Of a stretch of DNA of 64,000 nt, positions 1 to 8,242 are shown piece after piece. Numbering within the stretch: position 1 is the stretch's first letter; each line of letters opens with the position of its first letter. A model generated the notes under the pieces. It was not told where the DNA came from, did no database searches, and worked only from the letters and a program-made list of their open reading frames with translations. The DNA lies in assembly GCF_031583065.1 (NCBI RefSeq), contig NZ_CP134053.1, positions 4,774,001 through 4,838,000 of the forward strand, in the 5' to 3' direction. Source of the DNA: Streptomyces sp. CGMCC 4.7035 (GTDB taxonomy: Bacteria > Actinomycetota > Actinomycetes > Streptomycetales > Streptomycetaceae). The position numbers were made by a program, and so were the translations under genes.

Positions 1-1
1 C

Positions 2-931
2 CTCGATCCACCCGACCACACCCGGCTGCGCCGCTCGGTCGCCGCGGCCTTCACGGCGCGCGGCGTGGAGCGGGTGCGCGAGAAGTCGCGGCGGATGCTC
101 GACGAACTCGTGGACGAGCTGCTCCAGGACGGGCCCCCCGCCGATCTCACCGCGGCGGTCCTCGGCCCCTTCCCCATCGCCGTGATCTGCGAGCTGATGG
201 GCGTCCCGGCCGCCGACCGGCAGAACATGCACATCTGGACCCAGCTCATCCTGTCCTCCTCGCACGGCGCGAAGGTCAGCGAGAAGGCCAAGGACGAGAT
301 GAGCGCGTACTTCGCCGACCTCATCGGCATCCGCGAGGGAAGCACCGGCGAGGACGTCGCCTCGCTGCTCGGCGCCGCTCTGGGCCGGGGCGAGGTGACG
401 CTGGACGAGGCCGTGGGGCTCGCCGTGCTCCTCCAGATCGGCGGCGAGGCGGTCACCAACAACACCGGGCAGATGTTCTACATCCTGCTGACCCGCCCGG
501 ACCTGGCGCAGCGGCTGCGGGCGGAGCCGGAGATCCGGCCCCAGGCCATCGACGAGCTGCTGCGGTACGTCCCGCACCGCAACGCGGTAGGACTGTCCCG
601 GATCGCGACGGCGGACGTGGAGATCAACGGCGTACGGATCCGGGCGGGCGACGCGGTGTACGTGTCGTATCTGGCCGCGAACCGCGACCCGGACGTCTTC
701 CCGGACCCCGAGACGATCGACTTCGGGCGCAACCCCAACCCCCATGTGGCGTTCGGCTTCGGTCCGCACTACTGCCCGGGCGGGATGCTGGCCAGGCTGG
801 AGGCCGAACTGCTGGTGGACGTGCTCCTGGACCGGGTGCCGGGACTGCGGCTCGCGGTGCCGCCGGAGCAGGTGCCGTTCAAGAAGGGCGCGTTGATCCG
901 CGGGCCCGAGGCCCTGCCCGTGACGTGGTGA
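2..931 (+). CDS. Cytochrome P450, 5' end cut off by the window
   Basis: The frame is open from the window edge and begins with the DPPDHTRLRR segment typical of bacterial P450s about 80-90 residues from the N-terminus, so roughly the first fifth is missing. The K-helix ExxR is seen as ELLR. The haem loop FGFGPHYCPG holds the Cys thiolate ligand. It is a soluble class I type monooxygenase that needs ferredoxin partners not seen here. The I-helix reads IGGEAVTNN: the acid is present, but the usual Thr pair of the A/G-G-x-D/E-T-T motif is Ala-Val, with a Thr one position later, so proton delivery may differ. A cupin gene starts 7 nt downstream, so the two are probably cotranscribed. Substrate is unknown. 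Confidence 0.93.
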   Translation, partial: LDPPDHTRLRRSVAAAFTARGVERVREKSRRMLDELVDELLQDGPPADLTAAVLGPFPIAVICELMGVPAADRQNMHIWTQLILSSSHGAKVSEKAKDEMSAYFADLIGIREGSTGEDVASLLGAALGRGEVTLDEAVGLAVLLQIGGEAVTNNTGQMFYILLTRPDLAQRLRAEPEIRPQAIDELLRYVPHRNAVGLSRIATADVEINGVRIRAGDAVYVSYLAANRDPDVFPDPETIDFGRNPNPHVAFGFGPHYCPGGMLARLEAELLVDVLLDRVPGLRLAVPPEQVPFKKGALIRGPEALPVTW

Positions 932-938
932 GCGACCG

Positions 939-1478
939 ATGACGACGACTGAGAAGCCGATGGCGACGGAAGGCCTGTTCGTGCCGCCGGGCCACGGCCG
1001 GGTCGTCCGGACGCCGGCCCAGCACGTGACGTTCAAGGTGACCGGTACGCACTCGCGCATGGCGTCCACCTTCGAGGTGATCGTGCCACCGGGCTTCGAC
1101 GTCGGCGCACATGTGCACACACGCAGCGAGGAACTGTTCTACGTACTCGAGGGCGAGCTGGACGTGCTCGCCTTCGAGCCGCGCGTGCGGACTCCCGACA
1201 ACTGGCAGAAGTGGGAGTCGGGATCGGGCCGCCGGGTGGTCCGGGCGACGCCGGGCACGGTCATCGTGGTACCGCCCGGCTGCCCGCACGCCTTCGCGAA
1301 CCCCACGGAAACCCCGGCGAAGATGTTCTTCCAGGCGTCCCCGCCGCCGGACCACGAGCAGTACTTCGAGGAGCTGCTGGAGATCCTGGGCACGGGGGGC
1401 CCGCCGGATCACGAGGCGATCGAGGCGCTACGGAAGCGCTACGACATCGAACAACTCACGCCTCTGAAACACCGGTGA
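939..1478 (+). CDS. Cupin domain protein
   Basis: This 179-residue soluble protein has a single conserved beta-barrel cupin. Motif 1 is seen as HVHTRSEELFYVLEG, with His-x-His and Glu metal ligands. Motif 2 is PPGCPHAFANP with the third His, so a mononuclear metal site looks complete. Cupins of this size range from dioxygenases to isomerases and binding proteins, and the sequence does not separate these. The start lies 7 nt after the P450 stop, which suggests a joint oxidative step in one pathway. No other biosynthetic gene is visible in the window. Confidence 0.88.
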   Translation: MTTTEKPMATEGLFVPPGHGRVVRTPAQHVTFKVTGTHSRMASTFEVIVPPGFDVGAHVHTRSEELFYVLEGELDVLAFEPRVRTPDNWQKWESGSGRRVVRATPGTVIVVPPGCPHAFANPTETPAKMFFQASPPPDHEQYFEELLEILGTGGPPDHEAIEALRKRYDIEQLTPLKHR

Positions 1479-1495
1479 GCCGGAGCGCCCCTACG

Positions 1496-1570
1496 GGGGC
1501 GCGGGGCTGTGTCGATATGCGGCTCCGCCACGTGGGCGCGATCAGCCACGAACGGCCCGCAGGCCGCATC
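1496..1570. repeat. GC-rich intergenic repeat, intact copy
   Basis: After the cupin stop there is a segment starting near GGGCGCGGGGCTGTGTCGA, passing GCGGCTCCGCC and ending near CCCGCAGGCCGC. A second, interrupted copy occurs at 5121-5290. The type is common between Streptomyces genes and no coding role is apparent. Confidence 0.6.
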
Positions 1571-1743
1571 ACGTAGGCACCCGCCACGGCGCTACCGGGA
1601 TTCATTCGCAGTGCACCGGCGTTCACGCCGGTGGTGAAGCGAATCTGGACGCGGCGACGCGGAGCGTCGCCGAATCGTTCCGGCGGAGCTGGATTCGGCT
1701 GATCCGTCCCGGGCTGTCGGTGGCTGGTGTTAGCGTCCGGATC

Positions 1744-2991
1744 GTGCAGCTTCGGTATGCCTTCCGTCTCGATCCGACGCCGGGTCAGCGCAGCGCGCTG
1801 GCGAGGGCGTTCGGGTGCGCGCGGGTGGTGTACAACGACGCGATCGCGGCGCGGGAGCGGGCGCGGGCGGCGGGGGAGGCGTTCCCCACGGCGGCGGTGC
1901 TGTCGAGGACGCTGGTCACCGAGGCGAAGAGGACCCGTGAGCGGCACTGGCTGGGCGAGGTGTCGGCGGTGGTGCTCCAGCAGTCGCTGCGGGATGCGGA
2001 GAGCGCCTACCGGCACTTCTTCGCCTCCCTGAAGGGAGCCCGGAAAGGAGCGCGGGTAGGGGCACCCCGCTTCAAGTCCCGCAAGGACGAAAGGCAGGCG
2101 GTCCGGTTCACCGCGAACGCGCGCTGGAAGATCAACGAGACCGGAAGGCTGTTGCTGCCGAAGATCGGCGAGGTGAAAGTGCGCTGGTCGCGCACGCTGC
2201 CCGCCATCCCCTCCAGCGTCACGGTGATCAAGGACGCGGCCGGGCGATACTTCGCCTCCTTCGTCATCGACACCGACCCGGAGCAGGACCGGACCCGCTT
2301 CCGCGAGCCGGACCCCGACAGCACCCTCGGCATCGACCTGGGCCTGACCCTCCCCCAGACTCCGTCCGGGGGGACCCCCATCGCCGTCCTGTCCGACGGC
2401 ACGAAGATCGACTCCCCGCGGTTCCTGCGCCGCGCCGAGAAGAAACTGAAGAAGGCCCAGCGGGAGCTGTCCCGCAAGCAGAAGGGATCCAAGAACCGGG
2501 AAAAGGCCCGGCTGAAGGTCGGCCGCGCCCACGCCAAGGTGGCTGACGCGCGCCGCGAGTTCCACCACCGGCTCTCCACCCGGCTGATCTGCGAGAGCCA
2601 AGCGGTCGCGGTGGAGGACCTGGCGGTCAAGGCACTGGCGCGTACCAGGCTGGGCAAGAGTGATGCAGGCTGGTCCGCGTTCGTGGCCATGCTCGAATAC
2701 AAAGCGGCACGTTATGGCCGGACGTTTGTCACGATCGGCCGGTTCGAGCCCACCAGCCAGGTGTGCTCCGCCTGCGGGATCAAGGACGGGCCCAAGCCCC
2801 TGCACGTGCGGGAGTGGACCTGCCCCGCGTGCGGGACGGTCCACGACCGGGACCACAATGCCGCGAAGAACATCAAGGCCGCCGGACTGGCGGTGACAGC
2901 CTGTGGAGCGCGGGCAAGACCGGAACATGTTCCGGCACCGCGCGGTGAAGCAGGAAGCCATGGAATCCGGTCCGGAGCCCGTGCCGCGTAG
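1744..2991 (+). CDS. tnpB: TnpB, RNA-guided nuclease of IS605 type
   Basis: The protein has about 415 residues. The GTG at 1744 gives the canonical opening VQLRYAFRLDPTPGQR; an ATG 24 nt upstream is less likely. The N-terminal helix-turn-helix domain is followed by a RuvC-like nuclease with Asp198 (GIDLGLT), Glu291 (VEDLAVKAL) and Asp370 (DRDHNAAKNI), and by a zinc finger of two CxxC pairs (CSACG, CPACG). Known TnpBs cut DNA guided by an RNA from the element's 3' end. All catalytic residues are present. Residues 203-212 look like an extra 10-residue insertion directly after GIDLGLT, encoded by a palindromic 30-bp element at 2350-2379. Whether the nuclease stays active is unknown. Confidence 0.9.
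   Translation: MQLRYAFRLDPTPGQRSALARAFGCARVVYNDAIAARERARAAGEAFPTAAVLSRTLVTEAKRTRERHWLGEVSAVVLQQSLRDAESAYRHFFASLKGARKGARVGAPRFKSRKDERQAVRFTANARWKINETGRLLLPKIGEVKVRWSRTLPAIPSSVTVIKDAAGRYFASFVIDTDPEQDRTRFREPDPDSTLGIDLGLTLPQTPSGGTPIAVLSDGTKIDSPRFLRRAEKKLKKAQRELSRKQKGSKNREKARLKVGRAHAKVADARREFHHRLSTRLICESQAVAVEDLAVKALARTRLGKSDAGWSAFVAMLEYKAARYGRTFVTIGRFEPTSQVCSACGIKDGPKPLHVREWTCPACGTVHDRDHNAAKNIKAAGLAVTACGARARPEHVPAPRGEAGSHGIRSGARAA
2350..2379. repeat. Palindromic mini-element inserted in frame in tnpB
   Basis: The 30 nt begin CTCCCCCAGACTCC and end GGGGGGACCCCC, with TCCCCC and GGGGGGA arms able to pair. The same type of sequence stands free at 5159-5260 and 51181-51280. Removing it would restore the usual GIDLGLT-(I/F)AVLSDG reading of TnpB proteins. 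Confidence 0.65.
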
Positions 2992-3047
2992 CGGCACAGC
3001 ACCGGACCGGAAGGCCAGAATCCTCGGGCTTCAGCCCGAGGAGCAAG

Positions 3048-4274
3048 TCAACGAATCGGCATCCCCGACAACGTACGCGCGATCACCAACCTCTGGATCT
3101 CACTCGTACCCTCAAAAATCGTGTAAATAGCCGCATCGCGATGCATCCGCTCCACCGGGTACTCCCGGGTATACCCGTTGCCCCCGAGGATCTGGACCGC
3201 CTGAGCGGTCACCTTCTTCGCGGTCTCGCTCGCGAACAGCTTCGACATGGACCCCTCGGCCGCCGTGAACGGCTTGCCGTTGACCGCCATCCAGGAGGCC
3301 CGCCACACCAGCAGACGGGCCGCGTCGATCTGGGTGCGCATGTCCGCGAGCTGGAAGGCGACACCCTGGTTGTCGATGATCGGCCGCCCGAACTGCTCAC
3401 GCGTCTTCGCGTAGTCGAGGGCCACCTCGTACGCGGCCCGTGCCGTGCCCACGGCCATCGCACCCACGGCCGGGCGGGACGCCTCGAACGTGGCCATGGC
3501 CGCGTTCTTCACCCGGTCGCCACCCGCCCTGGCCTTCTCTCGGGCACGCGCGAGGCGCTCGTCGAGCTTCTCCTTGCCGCCGAGCAGGCAGGAGCCGGGG
3601 ACGCGGACGTTGTCGAGGACCACCTCGGCGGTGTGGGAGGCGCGGATGCCGTGCTTCTTGAACTTCTGGCCCTGGGCGAGGCCCGGCGTGTTCGGCGGGA
3701 CGATGAAGGAGGCGTGGCCCTTGGAGCCCAGCTCCGGGTCGACGACGGCGACGACCACGTGGACGTTGGCGATGCCGCCGTTGGTCGCCCAGGTCTTGGT
3801 GCCGTTGATCACCCACTCGTCCTTGGCCTCGTCGTACACGGCACGCGTACGCATGGAGGCGACGTCGGAGCCGGCGTCGGGCTCGGAGGAGCAGAAGGCG
3901 GCCACCTTGACATCGTTCGCGTCGCCGTACATCTGGGGGATCCAGGTGCCGATCTGCTCCTCGGTGCCGTTGGCGAGGACGCCCACGGCGGCGAGGCCGG
4001 TACCGACGATGGAGAGCGCGATGCCCGCGTCGCCCCAGAACAGCTCCTCCATGGCCATGGGAATGCCGAGGCCGGTGGGGTCGAAGTACTGCTGGGCGTA
4101 GAAGTCGAGGGAGTAGATGCCGACCTTCGCGGCCTCCTGGATGACCGGCCAGGGAGTCTCTTCACGCTCGTCCCATTCGGCGGCCGCGGGGCGGATCACA
4201 TCGGCGGCGAAGCCGTGCAGCCAGTCCCGGACCTCCTTCTGTTCGTCGTTGAGCTCCATGGTGAACTCGGCCAT
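3048..4274 (-). CDS. Acyl-CoA dehydrogenase
   Basis: This 408-residue protein has the full acyl-CoA dehydrogenase length. The helical N-domain is followed by the middle beta domain ([16 protein letters not shown], then [14 protein letters not shown]) and the C-terminal helical domain with [12 protein letters not shown], the FAD-binding [21 protein letters not shown] segment and the end motif [17 protein letters not shown]. It oxidises an acyl-CoA to the 2-enoyl-CoA and passes electrons to ETF. The Glu in IFEGTSE is the expected catalytic base position in the short/medium-chain group. It is divergent from a TetR regulator that probably controls it. The stop codon coincides with the right end of the TnpB element, so the insertion just spared the gene. 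Confidence 0.92.
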   Translation of the reverse strand: MAEFTMELNDEQKEVRDWLHGFAADVIRPAAAEWDEREETPWPVIQEAAKVGIYSLDFYAQQYFDPTGLGIPMAMEELFWGDAGIALSIVGTGLAAVGVLANGTEEQIGTWIPQMYGDANDVKVAAFCSSEPDAGSDVASMRTRAVYDEAKDEWVINGTKTWATNGGIANVHVVVAVVDPELGSKGHASFIVPPNTPGLAQGQKFKKHGIRASHTAEVVLDNVRVPGSCLLGGKEKLDERLARAREKARAGGDRVKNAAMATFEASRPAVGAMAVGTARAAYEVALDYAKTREQFGRPIIDNQGVAFQLADMRTQIDAARLLVWRASWMAVNGKPFTAAEGSMSKLFASETAKKVTAQAVQILGGNGYTREYPVERMHRDAAIYTIFEGTSEIQRLVIARTLSGMPIR

Positions 4275-4305
4275 GTCCCCTCCAGCACTGCGCTAACGTG
4301 TTACT

Positions 4306-4318
4306 TGCGGTAACCGCA
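4306..4318. promoter_or_regulatory. Candidate TetR operator between dehydrogenase and regulator
   Basis: TGCGGT and ACCGCA form perfect 6-bp arms around a single A. The site lies 32 nt upstream of the dehydrogenase start and in the 189-nt gap shared with the divergent TetR gene, where a TetR protein would be expected to repress both promoters. Binding is inferred from position and symmetry only. Confidence 0.5.
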
Positions 4319-4463
4319 GTCTGTTACTCACCAGTAGGAAAGTCAACTCCCGAGCCGGGACCGAAGGCCTTCGGCCGGTGGTCGGCAGCTCGTTCGATAC
4401 CGACCTGCCTTTCAGTGTTAGTTTGCGCAGGCGTCACCGATACAGCACGGGTGGGGAGAGATC

Positions 4464-5108
4464 ATGGACACCAGGCAGCGGGCCGATCAGCAGCGGTCCG
4501 CCGACCACCGACGGCGAGAGCTGCTGGAGGCCGCCGACCGAGTGGTGCTGCGCGACGGCCCGGGGGCCTCGATGAACGCCATCGCCGCCGAGGCCGGCAT
4601 CACCAAACCGATTCTCTACCGCCACTTCGGCGACAAGGGCGGACTGTACGCCGCACTCGCCAAACGCCACACGGACGCCCTGCTCGCCTCGCTGCGGGCG
4701 GCACTGGACGCCCCGGCCGACCGGCGGGAGCGGGTCGAGTCCACGCTGGACACCTATCTCGCGGCGATCGAGGCACGGCCGCAGGTGTACCGCTTCCTGA
4801 TGCATCCGGCGGAGGGCGGCTCCCAGAGCGACCAGGGCTTCGACACGGGCCGGCACTCCATCCCGCTGCTGCGCCGCATGGGCGAGGAGCTGGCCCAGGT
4901 CATCGAGGAACGGCTGGACCTCGGACCGGACAGCCACCAGCTGGCCCGGGTCTGGGGCCACGGCATCGTCGGCATGATGCACGCGGCCGGGGACTGGTGG
5001 CTGGGCGAGCGACCTTGTTCGCGGGCGGAGTTGGTGCGGAGCCTGGCGGACCTGCTGTGGGGTCGGCTGGCCGCGGCCGGGGACCGCATCGGCGGCCCAG
5101 GGTTCTGA
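4464..5108 (+). CDS. TetR/AcrR family transcriptional regulator
   Basis: The 214-residue protein has an N-terminal helix-turn-helix at about residues 15-60 (RRELLEAADRVVLRDGPGASMNAIAAEAGITKPILYRHFGDKGGLYAALAKRH), clearly TetR-type. The rest is a helical ligand and dimer domain. GGGGAGAG upstream supports the ATG at 4464. It diverges from the acyl-CoA dehydrogenase gene, so a FadR-like role answering to an acyl-CoA is likely; the ligand is inferred, not seen. Confidence 0.9.
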   Translation: MDTRQRADQQRSADHRRRELLEAADRVVLRDGPGASMNAIAAEAGITKPILYRHFGDKGGLYAALAKRHTDALLASLRAALDAPADRRERVESTLDTYLAAIEARPQVYRFLMHPAEGGSQSDQGFDTGRHSIPLLRRMGEELAQVIEERLDLGPDSHQLARVWGHGIVGMMHAAGDWWLGERPCSRAELVRSLADLLWGRLAAAGDRIGGPGF

Positions 5109-5120
5109 AACCGCTCGTAA

Positions 5121-5290
5121 GGGGCGCGGGGCCGTGTTCGCTGTGCGGCTCCGCCGCGATGGGGGTCCCCCCTGTTCATGGGGGTCCCCCCTGTTCATGG
5201 GGGTCCCCCCTGCTCGAGCGAAGCCGAGAGCTTGGGGGAGAAGCCGAGAACTTGGGGGAGCGAGCAACCACGACGAACCCGCAGCCGCCC
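5121..5290. repeat. Intergenic repeat interrupted by palindromic mini-elements
   Basis: Positions 5121-5158 and 5261-5290 match the left and right parts of the repeat at 1496-1570. Between them sit three 19-bp units with GGGGGTCCCCCC cores (5159-5177, 5178-5196, 5197-5215) and two 20-bp units ending CTTGGGGGAG (5221-5240, 5241-5260). The insertion belongs to the family found inside tnpB and after bioD. The stretch separates the convergent tetR and def genes and may also act as a terminator. Confidence 0.65.
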
Positions 5291-5296
5291 GCCGGG

Positions 5297-5836
5297 CTAA
5301 CGCCCCCACGGCGCCCGCGCGGCCTGGCGCAACACCTTCCGCTTGCGCCACCCCGCCAGGTGATCCACGTAGACTCGGCCCTCAAGGTGATCACACTCAT
5401 GCTGCAGGCACCGCGCGAACCACCCGGTGCCGTGCACAGTGACCGGCTCGCCATCGACCGTGAAGCCCTCCACGACGGCATGGTCGTACCGCTCCGTCCC
5501 CGCCTCCAGCCCCGGCAGGGACAGGCACCCCTCCGGCCCGCGCAGCACCACACCGTCAGCCTCGACGAGCCGTGGGTTCACCACATGCCCCAGATGACGG
5601 ACGTCCTCGTCGTCCTCGCAGTCGTACACGAACACACGCCACGGCTCGCCGACCTGATTCGCGGCCAGACCGACCCCTTGGGCGGCGTACATGGTGGCGA
5701 ACATGTCCTCGACGAGCCGGGCCAGTTCGGGGCCGAAGTCGGTGACCTCCGCGCACGGTGTGCGCAGCACGTCGTCGCCGAGCAGTGTGATGGGTCTGAC
5801 GCGCCCTCGGGCGCCCTGGATGGAGCGGTGTCGCAT
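5297..5836 (-). CDS. def: Peptide deformylase
   Basis: The 179-residue enzyme removes the formyl group from the N-terminal Met of new proteins. All three signature motifs are present: GVGLAANQ, EGCLSLPG with the metal-ligand Cys, and QHECDHLEG with the HExxH metal site. The ATG at 5836 gives MRHRSIQGARGRVRPITLLGDDVLRTPC, the usual N-terminal extent; the longer upstream reading has no family similarity. It is divergent from murT. Streptomyces often carry several deformylases, so this may be one of a set. Confidence 0.93.
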   Translation of the reverse strand: MRHRSIQGARGRVRPITLLGDDVLRTPCAEVTDFGPELARLVEDMFATMYAAQGVGLAANQVGEPWRVFVYDCEDDEDVRHLGHVVNPRLVEADGVVLRGPEGCLSLPGLEAGTERYDHAVVEGFTVDGEPVTVHGTGWFARCLQHECDHLEGRVYVDHLAGWRKRKVLRQAARAPWGR

Positions 5837-5978
5837 GGCGGCCAGGGTACGGTCCTCAATGTCGCGCGGGCGACGGGGTGGTGCCGGGATTCGGGTGCGT
5901 GAGTGGATCTCGATAGGCTGAGGGCCACACGTTGCCGGGACAGGGCGCGGCGCCGTACGCAAGGAGGATCGAGAACTG

Positions 5979-7217
5979 ATGGCAGGCAACTCGGACCCGC
6001 TGACGCCGCGGGCCAAGCTCGCCGTGACCGCGGGCAAGGCGGTCGCTGCGGCATCGCGCGCCGCGGGGCGCGGCAGCGGATCGGTGATCGGCGGCCGAGT
6101 GGCGCTCAAACTCGACCCCGACCTCCTCGCCCGGCTCGCCCAGAACCTGGACGTCGTCCTGGTCTCGGCGACCAACGGCAAGACCACGACCACCCGGCTG
6201 ATCGCCGAGGCGCTGCGGGCCGCGGGCCCGGTCGTCTCCAACGCGCTCGGTGCCAACATGCCCGCCGGCATCACCTCGGCGCTGGCCGGCGGCTCGGACG
6301 CCAAGTTCGGTGTCATAGAGGTCGATGAGAAGTACCTCGCCGGGGTCGCCCGGGACACCGACCCGAAGTGCATCGCGCTGCTCAACCTCTCCCGCGACCA
6401 GCTCGACCGCGCCGCCGAGACCCGTATGCTCGCCGAGAACTGGCGTGAGGGTCTGGCCGGTTCCAAGGCCGTCGTCGTCGCCAACGCGGACGACCCGCTG
6501 GTGGTGTGGGCCGCCTCCTCGTCGGCCAACGTGGTCTGGGTCGCGGCCGGCCAGATGTGGAAGGACGACGCCTGGTCCTGCCCGTCCTGCGGCGGTGTGA
6601 TGCAGCGCCCCGGCGACGACTGGTACTGCGGCGAGTGCGGCTTCCGCCGGCCGACCCCGTCCTGGGCGCTGTCGGGCGACCACGTCCTCGACCCGCACGG
6701 ATCCGCCTGGCCGATCCACCTCCAGCTGCCGGGCCGCGCCAACAAGGCGAACGCCGCCAGCTCCGCGGCCGTCGCGGCCGTCTTCGGGGTGCCCCCGCAG
6801 GTCGCCCTGGAGCGGATGTACCAGGTGCAGGCGGTGGCCGGGCGCTACGACGTCGTCCAGTTCCAGGACCGTGACCTGCGCCTGCTGCTCGCGAAGAACC
6901 CGGCCGGCTGGCTGGAGACCTTCTCGCTGATCGACCCGCCGCCGACCCCGGTGATCCTGTCGGTGAACGCGCGCGGCGCGGACGGCACCGACACGTCCTG
7001 GCTGTGGGACGTCGACTACACGCGGCTGACCGGCCACCCGATCTTCGTCATCGGCGACCGGAAGCTGGACCTGGCCGTGCGTCTGGAGGTCGCGAACCAG
7101 TCCTTCCAGGTCTGCGACAACCTCGACCAGGCCGTCCAGCTCGCCCCGCCGGGCCGGATCGAGGTCATCGCGAACTACACCGCGTTCCAGGACCTGCGCC
7201 GCCGCGTCGGCAACTGA
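5979..7217 (+). CDS. murT: MurT, Mur-ligase-like subunit of lipid II isoglutaminyl synthase
   Basis: The 412-residue protein carries the Mur ligase ATP site (SATNGKTTTTRLIAEAL, about residues 64-80) and the C-terminal DUF1727 domain with a DTSWLWDVDY segment. A zinc ribbon of four Cys (CPSCG and CGECG, about residues 205-225) is present as in other MurTs. With GatD it amidates the D-Glu of the stem peptide of lipid II to D-isoGln in the cytoplasm. The gatD gene starts 19 nt downstream. AAGGAGG lies 11 nt upstream of the ATG. Confidence 0.93.
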   Translation: MAGNSDPLTPRAKLAVTAGKAVAAASRAAGRGSGSVIGGRVALKLDPDLLARLAQNLDVVLVSATNGKTTTTRLIAEALRAAGPVVSNALGANMPAGITSALAGGSDAKFGVIEVDEKYLAGVARDTDPKCIALLNLSRDQLDRAAETRMLAENWREGLAGSKAVVVANADDPLVVWAASSSANVVWVAAGQMWKDDAWSCPSCGGVMQRPGDDWYCGECGFRRPTPSWALSGDHVLDPHGSAWPIHLQLPGRANKANAASSAAVAAVFGVPPQVALERMYQVQAVAGRYDVVQFQDRDLRLLLAKNPAGWLETFSLIDPPPTPVILSVNARGADGTDTSWLWDVDYTRLTGHPIFVIGDRKLDLAVRLEVANQSFQVCDNLDQAVQLAPPGRIEVIANYTAFQDLRRRVGN

Positions 7218-7236
7218 CCACGAAGGACGATCATCG

Positions 7237-7965
7237 ATGAGTGACAACAGCCTGCGTCTGGTGTGGATCTACCCGGACCTGCTGAGCACCTACGGCGACC
7301 AGGGCAACGCGCTCGTCGTGGAGCGCCGGGCCCGCCAGCGCGGTCTCGACGTGGCCCGCCTCGACGTGCGCAGCGACCAGCCGATCCCGACCTCCGGCGA
7401 CATCTACCTGATCGGCGGCGGCGAGGACCGTCCGCAGCGGCTCGCGGCCGAGCGGCTGCGCCGCGACGGCGGCCTGTACCGGGCCGTGGAGAACGGCGCG
7501 ATCGTCTTCTCCGTCTGCGCCGGCTACCAGATCCTCGGCCATGAGTTCGTCAACGACCTCGGGCAGCGGGAGCCGGGCCTCGGCCTGATCGACGTCGTCT
7601 CGGTGCGCGGCGAGGGCGAGCGGTGCGTCGGCGACGTCCTCGCGGACGTCGACCCGCAGCTGGGTCTGCCCCAGCTCACCGGCTTCGAGAACCACCAGGG
7701 CGTCACCCACCTCGGCCCGACCGCCCGCGCGTTCGCGCAGGTCAAGATCGGCAAGGGCAACGGCACGGGCGACGGTACGGAGGGCGCGTACAACGGGACG
7801 GTCTTCGGTACGTACATGCACGGTCCCGTCCTCGCGCGCAACCCGCAGATCGCCGACCTGCTGCTGAAGCTGGCCCTGGACGTCAACGCCCTCCCGCCGA
7901 TCGACGACCGCTGGTACGAGGCGCTGCGCAACGAGCGCATCGCGGCTGCGCAGCAGCCCGCGTAA
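7237..7965 (+). CDS. gatD: GatD, glutamine amidotransferase subunit of lipid II amidation
   Basis: This 242-residue class I amidotransferase (CobB/CobQ-like) has the nucleophile Cys in FSVCAGYQILG and the His in GTYMHGPVLARNP. It releases ammonia from glutamine for MurT. GatD proteins lack the classic third Glu of the triad. The last codons (AQQPA, stop) are part of a 26-bp repeat that is duplicated twice more just downstream. Confidence 0.93.
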   Translation: MSDNSLRLVWIYPDLLSTYGDQGNALVVERRARQRGLDVARLDVRSDQPIPTSGDIYLIGGGEDRPQRLAAERLRRDGGLYRAVENGAIVFSVCAGYQILGHEFVNDLGQREPGLGLIDVVSVRGEGERCVGDVLADVDPQLGLPQLTGFENHQGVTHLGPTARAFAQVKIGKGNGTGDGTEGAYNGTVFGTYMHGPVLARNPQIADLLLKLALDVNALPPIDDRWYEALRNERIAAAQQPA

Positions 7966-8023
7966 GCACAGTCGCGCAGCAGCCCGCGTAAGCACAGTTG
8001 CGCAGCAGCCTGCGTGAACGCAG
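7948..8023. repeat. 26-bp tandem repeat, three copies, at the gatD 3' end
   Basis: Units start at 7948, 7974 and 8000, each opening GCGCAGCAGCC and including a TAA or TGA in the same relative place. The first copy is the real end of gatD, so the terminus with its stop codon has been copied twice. The remaining gap to pfkA has no recognisable gene. Confidence 0.9.
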
Positions 8024-8242
8024 AACCGAAACGGTTCCGCAGAGCCCGCCCGACGGCCCGTACACCTGCCGGCCGGGCGGGCCCAACCAGCCCGTCTGAC
8101 GATGCGTCCGCACAGCTGAGCGGGCGCGTCCAGCAGGCGGACGCACGCTACGGTCCCGCCCCCTTCCGCCGGTAGGGTGGCGGGGATCGAGCCGGACAAC
8201 GTGGTCCGGTTTCCGGCCCACGTTGAGAAGGTATTTCGGGCT

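Larger units (their letters stand above)
1600..3050 (+). mobile_element. Solo IS200/IS605-family element carrying only tnpB
   Basis: The element holds one gene, tnpB, without a tnpA transposase. The left end has a hairpin with 7-bp arms (CACCGGC at 1614-1620, GCCGGTG at 1627-1633). The right end has nested arms GGTCCGG 2969-2975 with CCGGACC 3002-3008 and GTGCCGC 2981-2987 with GCGGCAC 2991-2997, then the terminal hairpin CCTCGGGC-TTCA-GCCCGAGG at 3022-3041. This organisation is typical of TnpB elements whose 3' end gives the omega RNA. The right boundary falls at about 3048-3051, at the stop codon of the neighbouring dehydrogenase. The left boundary is approximate. Confidence 0.75.

Noticed and set aside
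5837..6745. Longer start for peptide deformylase
   Set aside because: The extension is antisense to murT and has no deformylase similarity; ATG 5836 gives the normal length.
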